Source: Candidatus Eiseniibacteriota bacterium (GTDB lineage Bacteria; Eisenbacteria; RBG-16-71-46). Taken from it: 32,598 nucleotides of DNA. The translations under genes and the position numbers were made by a program. Location: assembly GCA_005893225.1 (NCBI GenBank), contig VBOT01000003.1:1-32598 (forward strand), given 5' to 3'. Position 1 is the stretch's first letter. Each line of letters starts with the position of its first letter. The notes under the pieces are model-generated. The model saw only the letters and a list, made by a program, of their open reading frames with translations. It was not told the origin of the DNA and did not search any database. Positions 25,249-32,598 of the stretch are shown here, piece by piece.

Positions 25249-27972
25249 ATGTTCCCCTTGCCGATGCTCGTGTCTCGTGTCCTCTGGCTGCTCGTTGCGG
25301 CGGCGTGCCTCCTGCCCGGGGCGGTTTCCGCTCAGGAGACGACCGGCAACATCGAAGGCCGAGTCCTCGATGAACGACGCAGCCCGCTGGCTCAGGCGCA
25401 CGTCTTGGTGGCCGGGCCTGCGCTGCAGGGCAAGCGCGTCGCCTGGACCGACGATCAGGGCTACTTCCGCGTGCCTGCACTGCCGGTTGGGCTCTACATC
25501 GCAACCGTGTCTGGGATGACCTACCGCAGCGTGACCTTCGAGAACGTGCGCGTTCAGCTCGGCGCGACCACCACGCTCGGCAACATTCGGATGGACATCG
25601 CGGCCCACGAGGTGCAAGGCACGACCACCGTGGCCGCACGGCAACTCATCGATCCGGCCTCCACCTCGGTGGGCGGCAATCTCACTTCGGGCACTTACAC
25701 AGCGCTCCCAAGCGATCGCGACTACCAATCGATCGTGACCCTGGTGCCGGGGGCGAACGGGTCATCCTTCGGCGACCGCGCCAACCTGTCGGGCGCGACG
25801 GGACCCGAGACGGCCTACTTCGTGGACGGTGTCAACGTGGTTCAGCCTCCCAGCAACTCGCAAAGCATCAGCCTCCCCCACAACTTTCTGCGCGAGGTCG
25901 AAGTGCGCGAAGGCGGCTATGAGGCCGAATTTGGCGGGGTGCTGGGCGGCATCGTCAATGCCGTGACGGCTTCGGGCGGGAACGAGTTCCATGGCCAAGC
26001 GTTCGGTTTTTACGCGAACCGACTGCTGACGAGCGGAGCCAAGCGCGGGGCGGCGCAGACCTCTTCCGGCTACCTCGCCTACGACATGGGTGCAAGCGAG
26101 GGGGGTCCGCTCCTCAAAGATCGCCTGTGGTTCTTCTTGGCCGGGAACCCGACCTCGGAACACGAAGACGTGCCCGTGCCGGGGTTTGGGGACCGCACGG
26201 ATCGCCAGCGCGCCGAGCGCTACTCGGCCAAGATCACCTGGAAGGTGTCGGACAACACGCATGTGGACTTCACTGCTGTTGGTGATCCCACGCGGCGCGA
26301 CCAGGTCGGAGGCATCGTCCGCGAAAACGGTGCGGGCGGACTTTCCCAGGCGAATGCCCTGGGGAACTTGGATCCCTACTTGGGAGAGCAGAGGAAGGGC
26401 GGCACCAACTTCTCGGTCTCGGCGGTCCACATTCTGACCCCAAAGGCATTCATGGAGGCCACCCTCAGCCGCGCGGACTCGCGTGCCTCACTTCTTCCTA
26501 CTACCGCACTCGGCCGGGGCGAGCCGCTGTTCATCGACACCCGAACCGGCTTCGTCGAGGGTGGGTTCGGGACGCTGTCCGACCGCAAGAGTGGCCGCAC
26601 GGGAGCGCGACTCGCGGTCAGCTACGTGTGGAGGAGACATTCCTTCAAGGCCGGCGCCGAGTACTCGGATGAGTTCTACCGCACCTTTGAGGACCAGTCC
26701 GCTGGCGGCCTCGGCATCGTCCTGAGAATCCGCGACTCGCTCTACCAGACCACTACCTACGAGGACAAGCACACCAGTAATCACAATCGTATCCCCGCGG
26801 GTTTCTTCCAGGACTCCTGGCAGGTCGGGCGCGGGCTCGAGCTGAACGCCGGCCTGCGCTGGTCCGCGGAGTACTGGATCAGTTCGGGTGGCGACGTGGG
26901 CCAGCGGATCACCAACGAGTGGCAGCCGCGCGTGGGCCTGACCTATGTCCCGGGCGAGCGGGGCCGGCAGAAGCTCTTCGCGTCCTATGGTCGCACCTAC
27001 CAGCCGACCCGCCTTAATACGCCGCAGCTCTTCCTCCAGGATACGCCGAATCTATTCAGCATCCGGGTCTTCAACCACGATCCACGCCAGGATCCAACCG
27101 GAGGCACAACGGTGTTCTCCCAGCTACTCGGGCGGCAGTCCGAGGTGAAGGACCTGGAGGGGGCGCACCACGATGATTTCCAGCTCGGCTACGAGCATCT
27201 GCTGTCCCATCAGCTCAAGATCGGCATTCGCGGGCGTTACCGGTCGCTGCGGCAGGGCATAGTCGGTGTGATTTCACCCGCAACCGGGCGCGCGGTGTAC
27301 GGCAACCCCGGAGAGGGCGAGCTGGTCGCCTATCCCGAGATGAAGCGGGAATACCGCGCGCTGGAGCTGGTGTTCCAGCGAACGCTGGCCAGTGCCACTT
27401 CCCTCGAGGCGTCGTGGGTCTGGTCGAGGAATCAGGGAAACTACGAGGGTTACTGGGATCAGTCGATCGGGACCAACGACCCGGTCGGAGCCGCTGCTTT
27501 CATGGCCTCACCGGCGCTGGCCCGGAACACGAGCGGCCTTCTCCCCAACGACCAGACCCACGTGTTCAAGCTTTTCGGCTCGCAGAGCTTCCGCCATGGC
27601 ATCGGTGCAGGCGCGACCCTCACCTGGGCAACCGGCACGCCTCTGAGCGAGCTGGGTGCCTCGCCCTTTGGCTACCCGTACTTCGTATTTCTCAGGCCTC
27701 GCGGGCGGGGTGGCCGAACGCCCTCCACGTACGATCTCAATCTTCGGCTCAGCTGGAATGTGCTCATGGATCGCGGCGGCACGCGAAACATTCGGCTGAT
27801 CGCCGACGCCTACCACATCGGCAATCCGCGCCGCGTGGTGTTCGTGGACCAGATTCGCTACCGAGCCGTCACCGGCTCGGGGATGCAGGTGTCGCCCAAC
27901 CCGGACTACGGGAAGCCGCTGGCCTTCCAGCCACCGGCGGCGGTGCGTTTGGGGATGGAGGTGGATTGGTAG
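25249..27972 (+). CDS. TonB-dependent outer-membrane receptor with carboxypeptidase-regulatory-like domain
   Basis: The 907-residue protein begins with a signal peptide ending VSA-Q at residue 28. A beta-sandwich domain of the carboxypeptidase-regulatory-like type follows (about 32-115; GNIEGRVLDERRSPLAQAHV, WTDDQGYFRVPALPVGLY). A TonB plug domain comes next (about 125-245; TAYFVDGVNVV, LREVEVREGGYEAEFGGVLG, GIVNAVTASGGNEFHG) and then a ~650-residue barrel. The last strand AVRLGMEVDW ends in an aromatic residue, as in true outer-membrane barrels. Such oar/SusC-like receptors import large substrates with TonB energy; the ligand cannot be told. No SusD-like partner or TonB gene is adjacent. Codon bias is weaker than in the ruv block, hinting at a different history. 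Confidence 0.9.
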   Translation: MFPLPMLVSRVLWLLVAAACLLPGAVSAQETTGNIEGRVLDERRSPLAQAHVLVAGPALQGKRVAWTDDQGYFRVPALPVGLYIATVSGMTYRSVTFENVRVQLGATTTLGNIRMDIAAHEVQGTTTVAARQLIDPASTSVGGNLTSGTYTALPSDRDYQSIVTLVPGANGSSFGDRANLSGATGPETAYFVDGVNVVQPPSNSQSISLPHNFLREVEVREGGYEAEFGGVLGGIVNAVTASGGNEFHGQAFGFYANRLLTSGAKRGAAQTSSGYLAYDMGASEGGPLLKDRLWFFLAGNPTSEHEDVPVPGFGDRTDRQRAERYSAKITWKVSDNTHVDFTAVGDPTRRDQVGGIVRENGAGGLSQANALGNLDPYLGEQRKGGTNFSVSAVHILTPKAFMEATLSRADSRASLLPTTALGRGEPLFIDTRTGFVEGGFGTLSDRKSGRTGARLAVSYVWRRHSFKAGAEYSDEFYRTFEDQSAGGLGIVLRIRDSLYQTTTYEDKHTSNHNRIPAGFFQDSWQVGRGLELNAGLRWSAEYWISSGGDVGQRITNEWQPRVGLTYVPGERGRQKLFASYGRTYQPTRLNTPQLFLQDTPNLFSIRVFNHDPRQDPTGGTTVFSQLLGRQSEVKDLEGAHHDDFQLGYEHLLSHQLKIGIRGRYRSLRQGIVGVISPATGRAVYGNPGEGELVAYPEMKREYRALELVFQRTLASATSLEASWVWSRNQGNYEGYWDQSIGTNDPVGAAAFMASPALARNTSGLLPNDQTHVFKLFGSQSFRHGIGAGATLTWATGTPLSELGASPFGYPYFVFLRPRGRGGRTPSTYDLNLRLSWNVLMDRGGTRNIRLIADAYHIGNPRRVVFVDQIRYRAVTGSGMQVSPNPDYGKPLAFQPPAAVRLGMEVDW

Positions 27973-28039
27973 ACCCGCCCCTAGGCCAGCCGACCGCCTC
28001 CCGAGGGAGCCGCTCGCCGCGAGGCGTCCTCCCCGTCCC

Positions 28040-29635
28040 ATGACGCACGCTGGCCGACCCCACGAGACGCCTCCTCGCGCATCCGGCCCCGCCCGCCGCC
28101 TGTTCCCCGCGGCTGCGGGCGTCGCCCCCGAGTTGCTGCGCGACGCTCCGCGCCGCCTGGGGCTCGTGGGCCTCATCTTTGCGGTCGGGCACGTCTTCTA
28201 CTACCTGATCTCTCTCCTCCAGTACCACCTGCACTACGTCAGGTACCGACCCGAACGGGTGATCGCGCAATACGCGGGCGCCGTCATGGGGATCGCCGTG
28301 TTCTGGATCTCGCGGCGGCGCTCGCTGGCGCCGGAGGCGCTCGTGTGGGTCGGCGTTCTGTTCGAGGTGGTCGGGGGCATGTTGCTGGTGTACCCGGAAA
28401 ACCTCGTGGTGCTCGCCCACCTGCCGGAAGCGCGCATCGGCGTGTCGTGGCTTGCGGTCTGGATCACGCTCTTCCCGCTCATCCTGCCCGCGGGCACGGC
28501 CGTAACCGTGACCACCGGGTTCTTCACCGCCTGCTCGAGCCCGGCGGCGATGGCGCTGCTCCACCTGCAGGGCCATCCGTGGCCGCCGCCCAACGTCCAG
28601 ATGTTCACCTTCCTTCCCAATTTCGTGGCCGCGGGGCTCGCGAGCTATCCCGCGATTGTGCTCAGCCGGCTGCGCCGCGCCGTCTCCGAGGCGCGGGGGA
28701 TGGGGAGCTACCGTCTCGAAGAGCGACTCGGCGTGGGCGGTATGGGTGAGGTTTGGCGCGCCTCGCACCGGATGCTGGCCCGGCCCGCGGCGATCAAGCT
28801 CATCCGGACCGACAGCATCACGCAGGCCAAGGGAGAGGAGGCGCAGACTCTCCTCCGGCGCTTCGAGCGGGAGGCGAATGCCACCGCCTCGCTCACCTCG
28901 CCGCACACCATCGCGCTCTACGACTACGGCGTGACCGAAGACGGCACCTTCTACTACGTCATGGAGCTGCTCCACGGCCTCGATCTCCAGCGCCTCGTCG
29001 AGCGCTTCGGGCCCGTGTCGGCCGGGCGATGCGTGGCGCTGCTCGCGCAGGCGTGCGACTCGCTGGAGGAAGCACACGCCCGCGGGCTCATCCACCGCGA
29101 CATCAAGCCCGCGAATCTGTACACCTGCCGGATGGGCGGGCGCTGGGACGTCGTCAAGGTGCTCGACTTCGGGCTCGTCGTCCGCGACCACCAGGCCGCT
29201 GGCGAGGAGGCGCGGCTCACCGTGCCCGATGAGGTAGGTGGCACGCCCGCGTTCATGCCCCCCGAGGTGGCCGTCGGCGGCGTGGTGGATGGGCGAGCGG
29301 ACCTGTACGCGCTGGGCTGCGTCGCCTACTGGCTGCTCACCGGGACCATGGTCTTCGAGGGCAGGACCACGCTCGAGGTGATCATGCGGCATCTTCACGA
29401 GGAGCCCGTGCCACCCTCACAGCGCAGCGAGCTCCCCGTCCCGCAGGAGCTGGAGGCCCTGGTCCTCGCCTGCCTCGCCAAGGACCCCGCGGCGCGCCCG
29501 GCGGACGCGGCGGCGTTGCGCCGCGGGCTGGCGGCGGTGCCGCTCGCCGAGGCGTGGACGGACGACCACGCGGCGCACTGGTGGCGACAGCACGTGCCGG
29601 AGCTGGCCGCGGACGCTCCGCCCGCGCTCCCGTGA
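28040..29635 (+). CDS. Membrane-anchored Ser/Thr protein kinase (Hanks type) with N-terminal multi-pass domain
   Basis: The 531-residue protein has an unusual order. About 200 residues with five or six membrane segments (about 41-61, 77-90, 101-117, 135-150, 155-173 and 188-208) come first, then a soluble kinase domain (about 224-498). Kinase landmarks are complete: G-loop GVGGMGEV (231-238), K253 in AIKLI, HRDIKPAN (352-359), DFG (376-378) and PPE (407-409). Most bacterial Hanks kinases instead have an N-terminal kinase followed by one membrane segment and an outside sensor. Here the membrane part may itself be the sensor. The GTP/ATP-bound kinase would face the cytoplasm. The start at ATG 28040 has a weak ribosome site. 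Substrates are unknown. Confidence 0.92.
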   Translation: MTHAGRPHETPPRASGPARRLFPAAAGVAPELLRDAPRRLGLVGLIFAVGHVFYYLISLLQYHLHYVRYRPERVIAQYAGAVMGIAVFWISRRRSLAPEALVWVGVLFEVVGGMLLVYPENLVVLAHLPEARIGVSWLAVWITLFPLILPAGTAVTVTTGFFTACSSPAAMALLHLQGHPWPPPNVQMFTFLPNFVAAGLASYPAIVLSRLRRAVSEARGMGSYRLEERLGVGGMGEVWRASHRMLARPAAIKLIRTDSITQAKGEEAQTLLRRFEREANATASLTSPHTIALYDYGVTEDGTFYYVMELLHGLDLQRLVERFGPVSAGRCVALLAQACDSLEEAHARGLIHRDIKPANLYTCRMGGRWDVVKVLDFGLVVRDHQAAGEEARLTVPDEVGGTPAFMPPEVAVGGVVDGRADLYALGCVAYWLLTGTMVFEGRTTLEVIMRHLHEEPVPPSQRSELPVPQELEALVLACLAKDPAARPADAAALRRGLAAVPLAEAWTDDHAAHWWRQHVPELAADAPPALP

Positions 29636-29970
29636 GCGGTGGGCCAGGAGCGGAGCCCCCACGGATCTCACCTTCGATGGCGGGGCAGAGGGGGACGATG
29701 ACCGCCGTCGGACTCTCGCGATCGACAGAGACACTCCACGATCGTGGACTTCCGGCGGTTCGCAGGCAGTCCCATCCATGCCCGGCCCGACCTGTTTCGG
29801 CAGTCTCCTCCATTCGGGAAGCTCGTGTGGATGAAGGCGATGACCGCGCCGACTTCGGCGAACAGTTGCACGGCCGGATCTCGAGGCATGGCGGGTGCTA
29901 TTCGAGAGGTGTCACGACCGCGGACTCGCTGAGGACTTCAGATCATGCCACCGAAATCGGAGGATGGATC
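29636..29970. other. Intergenic region upstream of the lipoprotein pair
   Basis: A ~335-nt stretch with small open frames on both strands, none with a ribosome site and family resemblance. It holds a perfect 14-bp palindrome TCCACGATCGTGGA (29735-29748). I could not place a convincing promoter for the following gene. Confidence 0.55.
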
Positions 29971-30777
29971 ATGGGCCGCGCCCTTCCCAACCAGATCCGG
30001 ATCTTTGCGCTGATCGCCGCGCTCGTGCTCGTTCAAGGCTGCAATGAGAGAGATCAGCTCGAGAAGGAAGCGCCCGCGCTCGCGCGCGCGGACCTCAAGG
30101 TCGATCGCATCGCCATCGCCGGCGTCGTTTCCGATGTGGCCACGCTCGGTGACTCTACCAAGAGTCGTGAGCGCTGGTCTTTGCTGGTCGGGAACCGTCT
30201 CGGCCGGGAACGGTTCGGCAAGCTTCCGATCATGTCGTTCGGCGAAGTGCGGGCGACTCTCGGACCGGACGACTATGGCCTGATGCTCGACCGTTTCAAG
30301 GACGACGGCGGGTGCGACAGTGCCGTCCTTGCCGAGCTCCACACGGTACTCGACGGCAAGGCGCGATTCATCGCATTCGGGAACATTCAGGAGGATCGGA
30401 TCGAATGGTCCGAGAGCGATGTCGAGGTCGTGGACAAGAAGACCAAGGCCACGACCAAGACCAGAACCATGACGACGTCACGGACAACATGGGTGCGTCT
30501 GCGCTTCTACGACCTGGCCACCCAGCAGCTCGCGTGGGACCACCGCACGTTCGGGCAATCGGCCAGGAGCAAGGAACACGACATGTCGGACGTCATCGAG
30601 CACGACCCGAAAGAGGGGTTCGTCGGCGGTCTGGTCACGTCGATCGTGAACTCCGCCATCAAGCCGGATCCCAAGTATCCGGCAACGCCTGAATTGGAGC
30701 AGAGTCTCGCGAACGCGTTCGACAACGTCGGAGTGTATCTCAAGCCGAGCAAGAAGAGGCAGGAGGACGGCAGATGA
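29971..30777 (+). CDS. Predicted lipoprotein, CsgG/LpoB-like style, hypothetical
   Basis: The 268-residue protein has a lipoprotein signal: hydrophobic FALIAALVLVQ followed by the lipobox VQGC with C24 as the acylated residue. The body shows alternating strand and helix with stretches such as LKVDRIAIAGVVSD, KLPIMSFGEVRATL, ARFIAFGNIQEDRIEW and VRLRFYDLATQQLAWDHRTF. This order resembles the curli-secretion/LpoB-like fold, in which a small-molecule-free Rossmann-like domain sits under the outer membrane; I offer that as inference only. A threonine-rich run (TKATTKTRTMTTSRTTW) is unusual. The ATG has GGAGG eight or so bases upstream. Its stop overlaps the ATG of the next gene (ATGA). Confidence 0.75.
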   Translation: MGRALPNQIRIFALIAALVLVQGCNERDQLEKEAPALARADLKVDRIAIAGVVSDVATLGDSTKSRERWSLLVGNRLGRERFGKLPIMSFGEVRATLGPDDYGLMLDRFKDDGGCDSAVLAELHTVLDGKARFIAFGNIQEDRIEWSESDVEVVDKKTKATTKTRTMTTSRTTWVRLRFYDLATQQLAWDHRTFGQSARSKEHDMSDVIEHDPKEGFVGGLVTSIVNSAIKPDPKYPATPELEQSLANAFDNVGVYLKPSKKRQEDGR

Positions 30778-31558
30778 AGGCATTGCTTCGGGCCGTTCGA
30801 ATGGTCGGTGCGCTCCTCGTCGCCGCCCTGTTCGCAGTCGTCCAGGGAGGTTGTGGTGCGGAATTCGGTGGGGGTAGGGGGCTCGTGGACTTCCCGCCCA
30901 ACGTTTGGATGGAACGTTGGGAATCGATTGCTCCCGGTGTGTGCAAAGGCTGGCTCACGAACAACGGCAGCCATACCGCGCGTGATGTGCACGTGTACTT
31001 CTGGTACAGGACCGCGCAAGGGGACACGGCGCTGGCCGTGGGGCCCTCCTCCGGCAGCATCGAACCGTACGCCCACGTCCCGATCTTTGTCCCGCCTCAG
31101 ATCACCGACGGAGAGTTGCGCTTCCCGGCTCTGGGGAACATCACGTGGGCGGGCGGCAGTTCGTTCGTGCCCGGAGACCCAGCCCCGGCCCCCAACAACC
31201 TGGGATACTCGTGCCTGCTGAGTCCAGATTCCGCGCGGGTCCATATCCAAAATGATCAGGGTCTGGCCTACCACGTGGTGTTGAACGTCGAGACCGAAAC
31301 GGGCGTGACGCGCTGCTGCAGAACCCGGTCGGCCGGCTGTGGAGCGACGCCCGCAATTGCCCTCCGAGTTACGCCTCGGGCTGCGACGGCTGGGGCGTTT
31401 TTCACATGGCGGTACGGGACTCCGCGGGCATCAAGCTCCTGCCTACCTTCGTCAGCGTCCGCTGGGAGAACTACGCCGGCGTGGCCGACAGCCTACTCCC
31501 GCCTTACGGATGGCCGTATGCCTTCGGAGAATACGGAGTCTCTGCCTGTTCGCGATGA
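30774..31558 (+). pseudogene. Exported protein interrupted by a one-base frameshift
   Basis: The first frame encodes a signal peptide (MKALLRAVRMVGALLVAALFAVVQGGC, possibly a lipoprotein cysteine) and ~175 residues ending near NVETETGV. There the sense changes: the frame at 31307 onward gives DALLQNPVGRLWSDARNC, then CDGWGVFHMAVRDSAGIK and SVRWENYAGVADSLLPPYGWP, and stops at TGA 31556-31558. Adding one base near 31305-31310 would restore one ~262-residue protein. In the uncorrected frame the reading runs on without sense into the methyltransferase gene, giving a false fusion. Either the gene is newly broken, or it is a sequencing error, or a programmed shift. It overlaps the preceding lipoprotein gene by 4 nt (ATGA). 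The family is not recognised. Confidence 0.7.
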
Positions 31559-31880
31559 CCTTGGCCTCCTCGGCGCGCTGGCTTGCGAGCCTCAATTGAG
31601 GCTGCGGCAAGAGCCCTTGGCACCCACTTCCGAGCGTTTTCGACGGTGCGGCGGGTATGGCCCGCGAGCGGAAACCGCGGTGACGAACAACTGGCGTCCC
31701 TATGCGGGCCGAGTTGGAACCAGATCGCCTCATGGTTGCGGGAGATGGACGGGCTGCGACGGGCGTTGGAGGGGTAGGCCGCGTAGCGCGCGCCTGGACG
31801 TGCCAAGGGCTTCGGGTCATGTCGACCAGCTCGGCGAACGCACTTGCGCGGTGGCCGGTGCATTCAGCATCCTACCGCCC
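31559..31880. other. Intergenic region with a 16-bp palindrome
   Basis: A ~320-nt stretch holds no gene I can support. A short frame at 31583-31777 ends in a helical WLREMDGLRRALEG-like segment and might be a remnant. AGCCTCAATTGAGGCT (31588-31603) is a perfect 16-bp palindrome, perhaps a hairpin ending the lipoprotein transcript. Confidence 0.5.
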
Positions 31881-32558
31881 GTGACGCCCCCGGGCCCCGG
31901 CCTTTCGTGGAAGCAGTTGATCGGCATTCCGCTCAACGTGCTGCTGTTCCTGCTACTCATGATCATGGGCTGGGGGAGCTGGGGGGGATTCTTCGCCCAC
32001 CCAACGCGCGTCGGGGTAGTGACGCTGCATCTGCTCATGATTCCCGTCATGACGCTCAGCACGTCGGGACGCAGCCGAGGGCTCAAGCACGCGCCTGATT
32101 GGCGTCCGTTCTTCCCGCTGCTTATGTTTCACTCGCTGTTCACGGCGTGGGTGATGCCCTACATGGATGCCCGCGACATTTGGGTGCTGCCCGGCGGCGA
32201 CGGGCTGCGCTGGGCCGGGCTGGTCGTGCTGACGCTCGGCGTAACGCTTCGGCTCGGGCCCATGCTCGAACTGGGGCGGCGCTTCGTCTCGGTCGTGGCG
32301 GTGCAGGAAGGCCACACACTCCATACCACGGGCTTCTACCGGCTCGTGAGGCACCCGTCGTATCTCGGGATCGTTCTCATGGACTTGGGCTTCGTCGGCG
32401 TGTTCCGCAGCGCCCTGGGGCTCGTGTTGATGCCGATGGTGTTCTGGATGTTCAAGCGCCGGATGGACGTCGAGGAGGCGTTCATGCAGGAGCAGTTCGG
32501 CTCAGGATACCGGGAGTACATGTCGCGCACGGCGCGCCTGGTGCCGAGGGTCTACTAA
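31881..32558 (+). CDS. Isoprenylcysteine carboxyl methyltransferase (ICMT)-like membrane protein
   Basis: The 225-residue protein has about five hydrophobic segments and the ICMT-family C-terminal signature: FYRLVRHPSYLGIVL, in which the His-Pro-x-Tyr-x-Gly core contacts S-adenosylmethionine, followed by RRMDVEEAFMQEQFGSGYREY and RLVPRVY. Bacterial members are SAM-dependent methyltransferases of uncertain substrate, often in lipid or small-molecule methylation. The GTG at 31881 starts just before the first membrane segment. The frame is open upstream through the broken lipoprotein gene, but that part is not coding here. Confidence 0.87.
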   Translation: MTPPGPGLSWKQLIGIPLNVLLFLLLMIMGWGSWGGFFAHPTRVGVVTLHLLMIPVMTLSTSGRSRGLKHAPDWRPFFPLLMFHSLFTAWVMPYMDARDIWVLPGGDGLRWAGLVVLTLGVTLRLGPMLELGRRFVSVVAVQEGHTLHTTGFYRLVRHPSYLGIVLMDLGFVGVFRSALGLVLMPMVFWMFKRRMDVEEAFMQEQFGSGYREYMSRTARLVPRVY

Positions 32559-32566
32559 CGCACTAG

Positions 32567-32586
32567 GAAAACGGTCAGGCGTTTTC
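32567..32586 (+). terminator. Possible hairpin terminator after the ICMT-like gene
   Basis: GAAAACG (32567-32573) pairs with CGTTTTC (32580-32586) around a 6-nt loop GTCAGG, 8 nt after the stop. The stem is AT-rich and its own 3' arm supplies the T-run; evidence is weak. Confidence 0.35.
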
Positions 32587-32598
32587 GAACCGACTGCT

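Noticed and set aside
29668-29889. 73-residue minus-strand frame that looks partly coding
   Set aside because: No ribosome site, no family resemblance, arginine-rich end; a parallel + strand frame looks equally plausible, so neither is supported.
31583-31777. 64-residue + strand frame with a helical end
   Set aside because: Starts at TTG inside a palindrome without a ribosome site; could be a remnant but cannot be supported.
30774-32558. Fusion of a lipoprotein with an ICMT methyltransferase
   Set aside because: The middle ~190 residues are nonsense; a one-base shift gives a sensible end at 31558 and the ICMT part has its own GTG start.

Overview
The window is high-GC bacterial chromosomal DNA. 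It opens with the 3' end of a 23S rRNA gene and a complete 5S rRNA, then about 25 protein genes, most of them intact and tightly packed. Outer-membrane beta-barrels, lipoproteins and a TonB-dependent receptor with an N-terminal carboxypeptidase-regulatory-like domain show a diderm (Gram-negative) envelope. Protein style, GTG/TTG starts and the gene mix suggest an uncultured lineage of the FCB/Gemmatimonadota/Eisenbacteria kind. That placement is an inference from style, not from a tree; the rRNA would settle it.

Layout. 1-440: 23S end, 5S and a strong intrinsic terminator. 750-4740 (+): a secreted helical repeat protein, a predicted outer-membrane barrel and signal peptide peptidase SppA. 4749-5162 (-): a small exported cytochrome c. 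5519-11875 (+): an EF-G-like GTPase, YebC, RuvC, RuvA, RuvB and QueA, a classic Holliday-junction and tRNA-modification block with short gaps or overlaps. 11874-12200: an interrupted palindrome over the queA stop, then an apparent stand-alone small RNA with an extended -10 promoter and a 13-bp terminator. 12296-17051 (-): a cysteine-less peroxiredoxin-like exported protein, an acyl-CoA carboxylase beta subunit and an exported prolyl oligopeptidase. 17236-20860 (+): a membrane GT2 glycosyltransferase coupled to an outer-membrane barrel, a PLP aminotransferase and a YqeY/GatB-like protein. 20857-23080 (-): a peptidoglycan transglycosylase and a GAF-PP2C phosphatase. 23275-24553 (+): enoyl-CoA hydratase and a minimal MgtC.

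The right part, from about 24.6 kb, is less regular. It has a doubtful secreted ORF, a large TonB-dependent receptor, a membrane-anchored Ser/Thr kinase, two overlapping exported proteins of which the second is broken by a one-base frameshift, and an isoprenylcysteine methyltransferase-like membrane protein. Its codon use is visibly looser and its intergenic stretches are long, which suggests an accessory region.

No CRISPR array, tRNA, prophage or transposase was found. The best candidates for something undescribed are the small RNA at about 12.1 kb, the MITE-like palindrome beside it, the triplicated helical protein at 0.75-1.5 kb, the Cys-less redoxin and the GT2/outer-membrane barrel pair.
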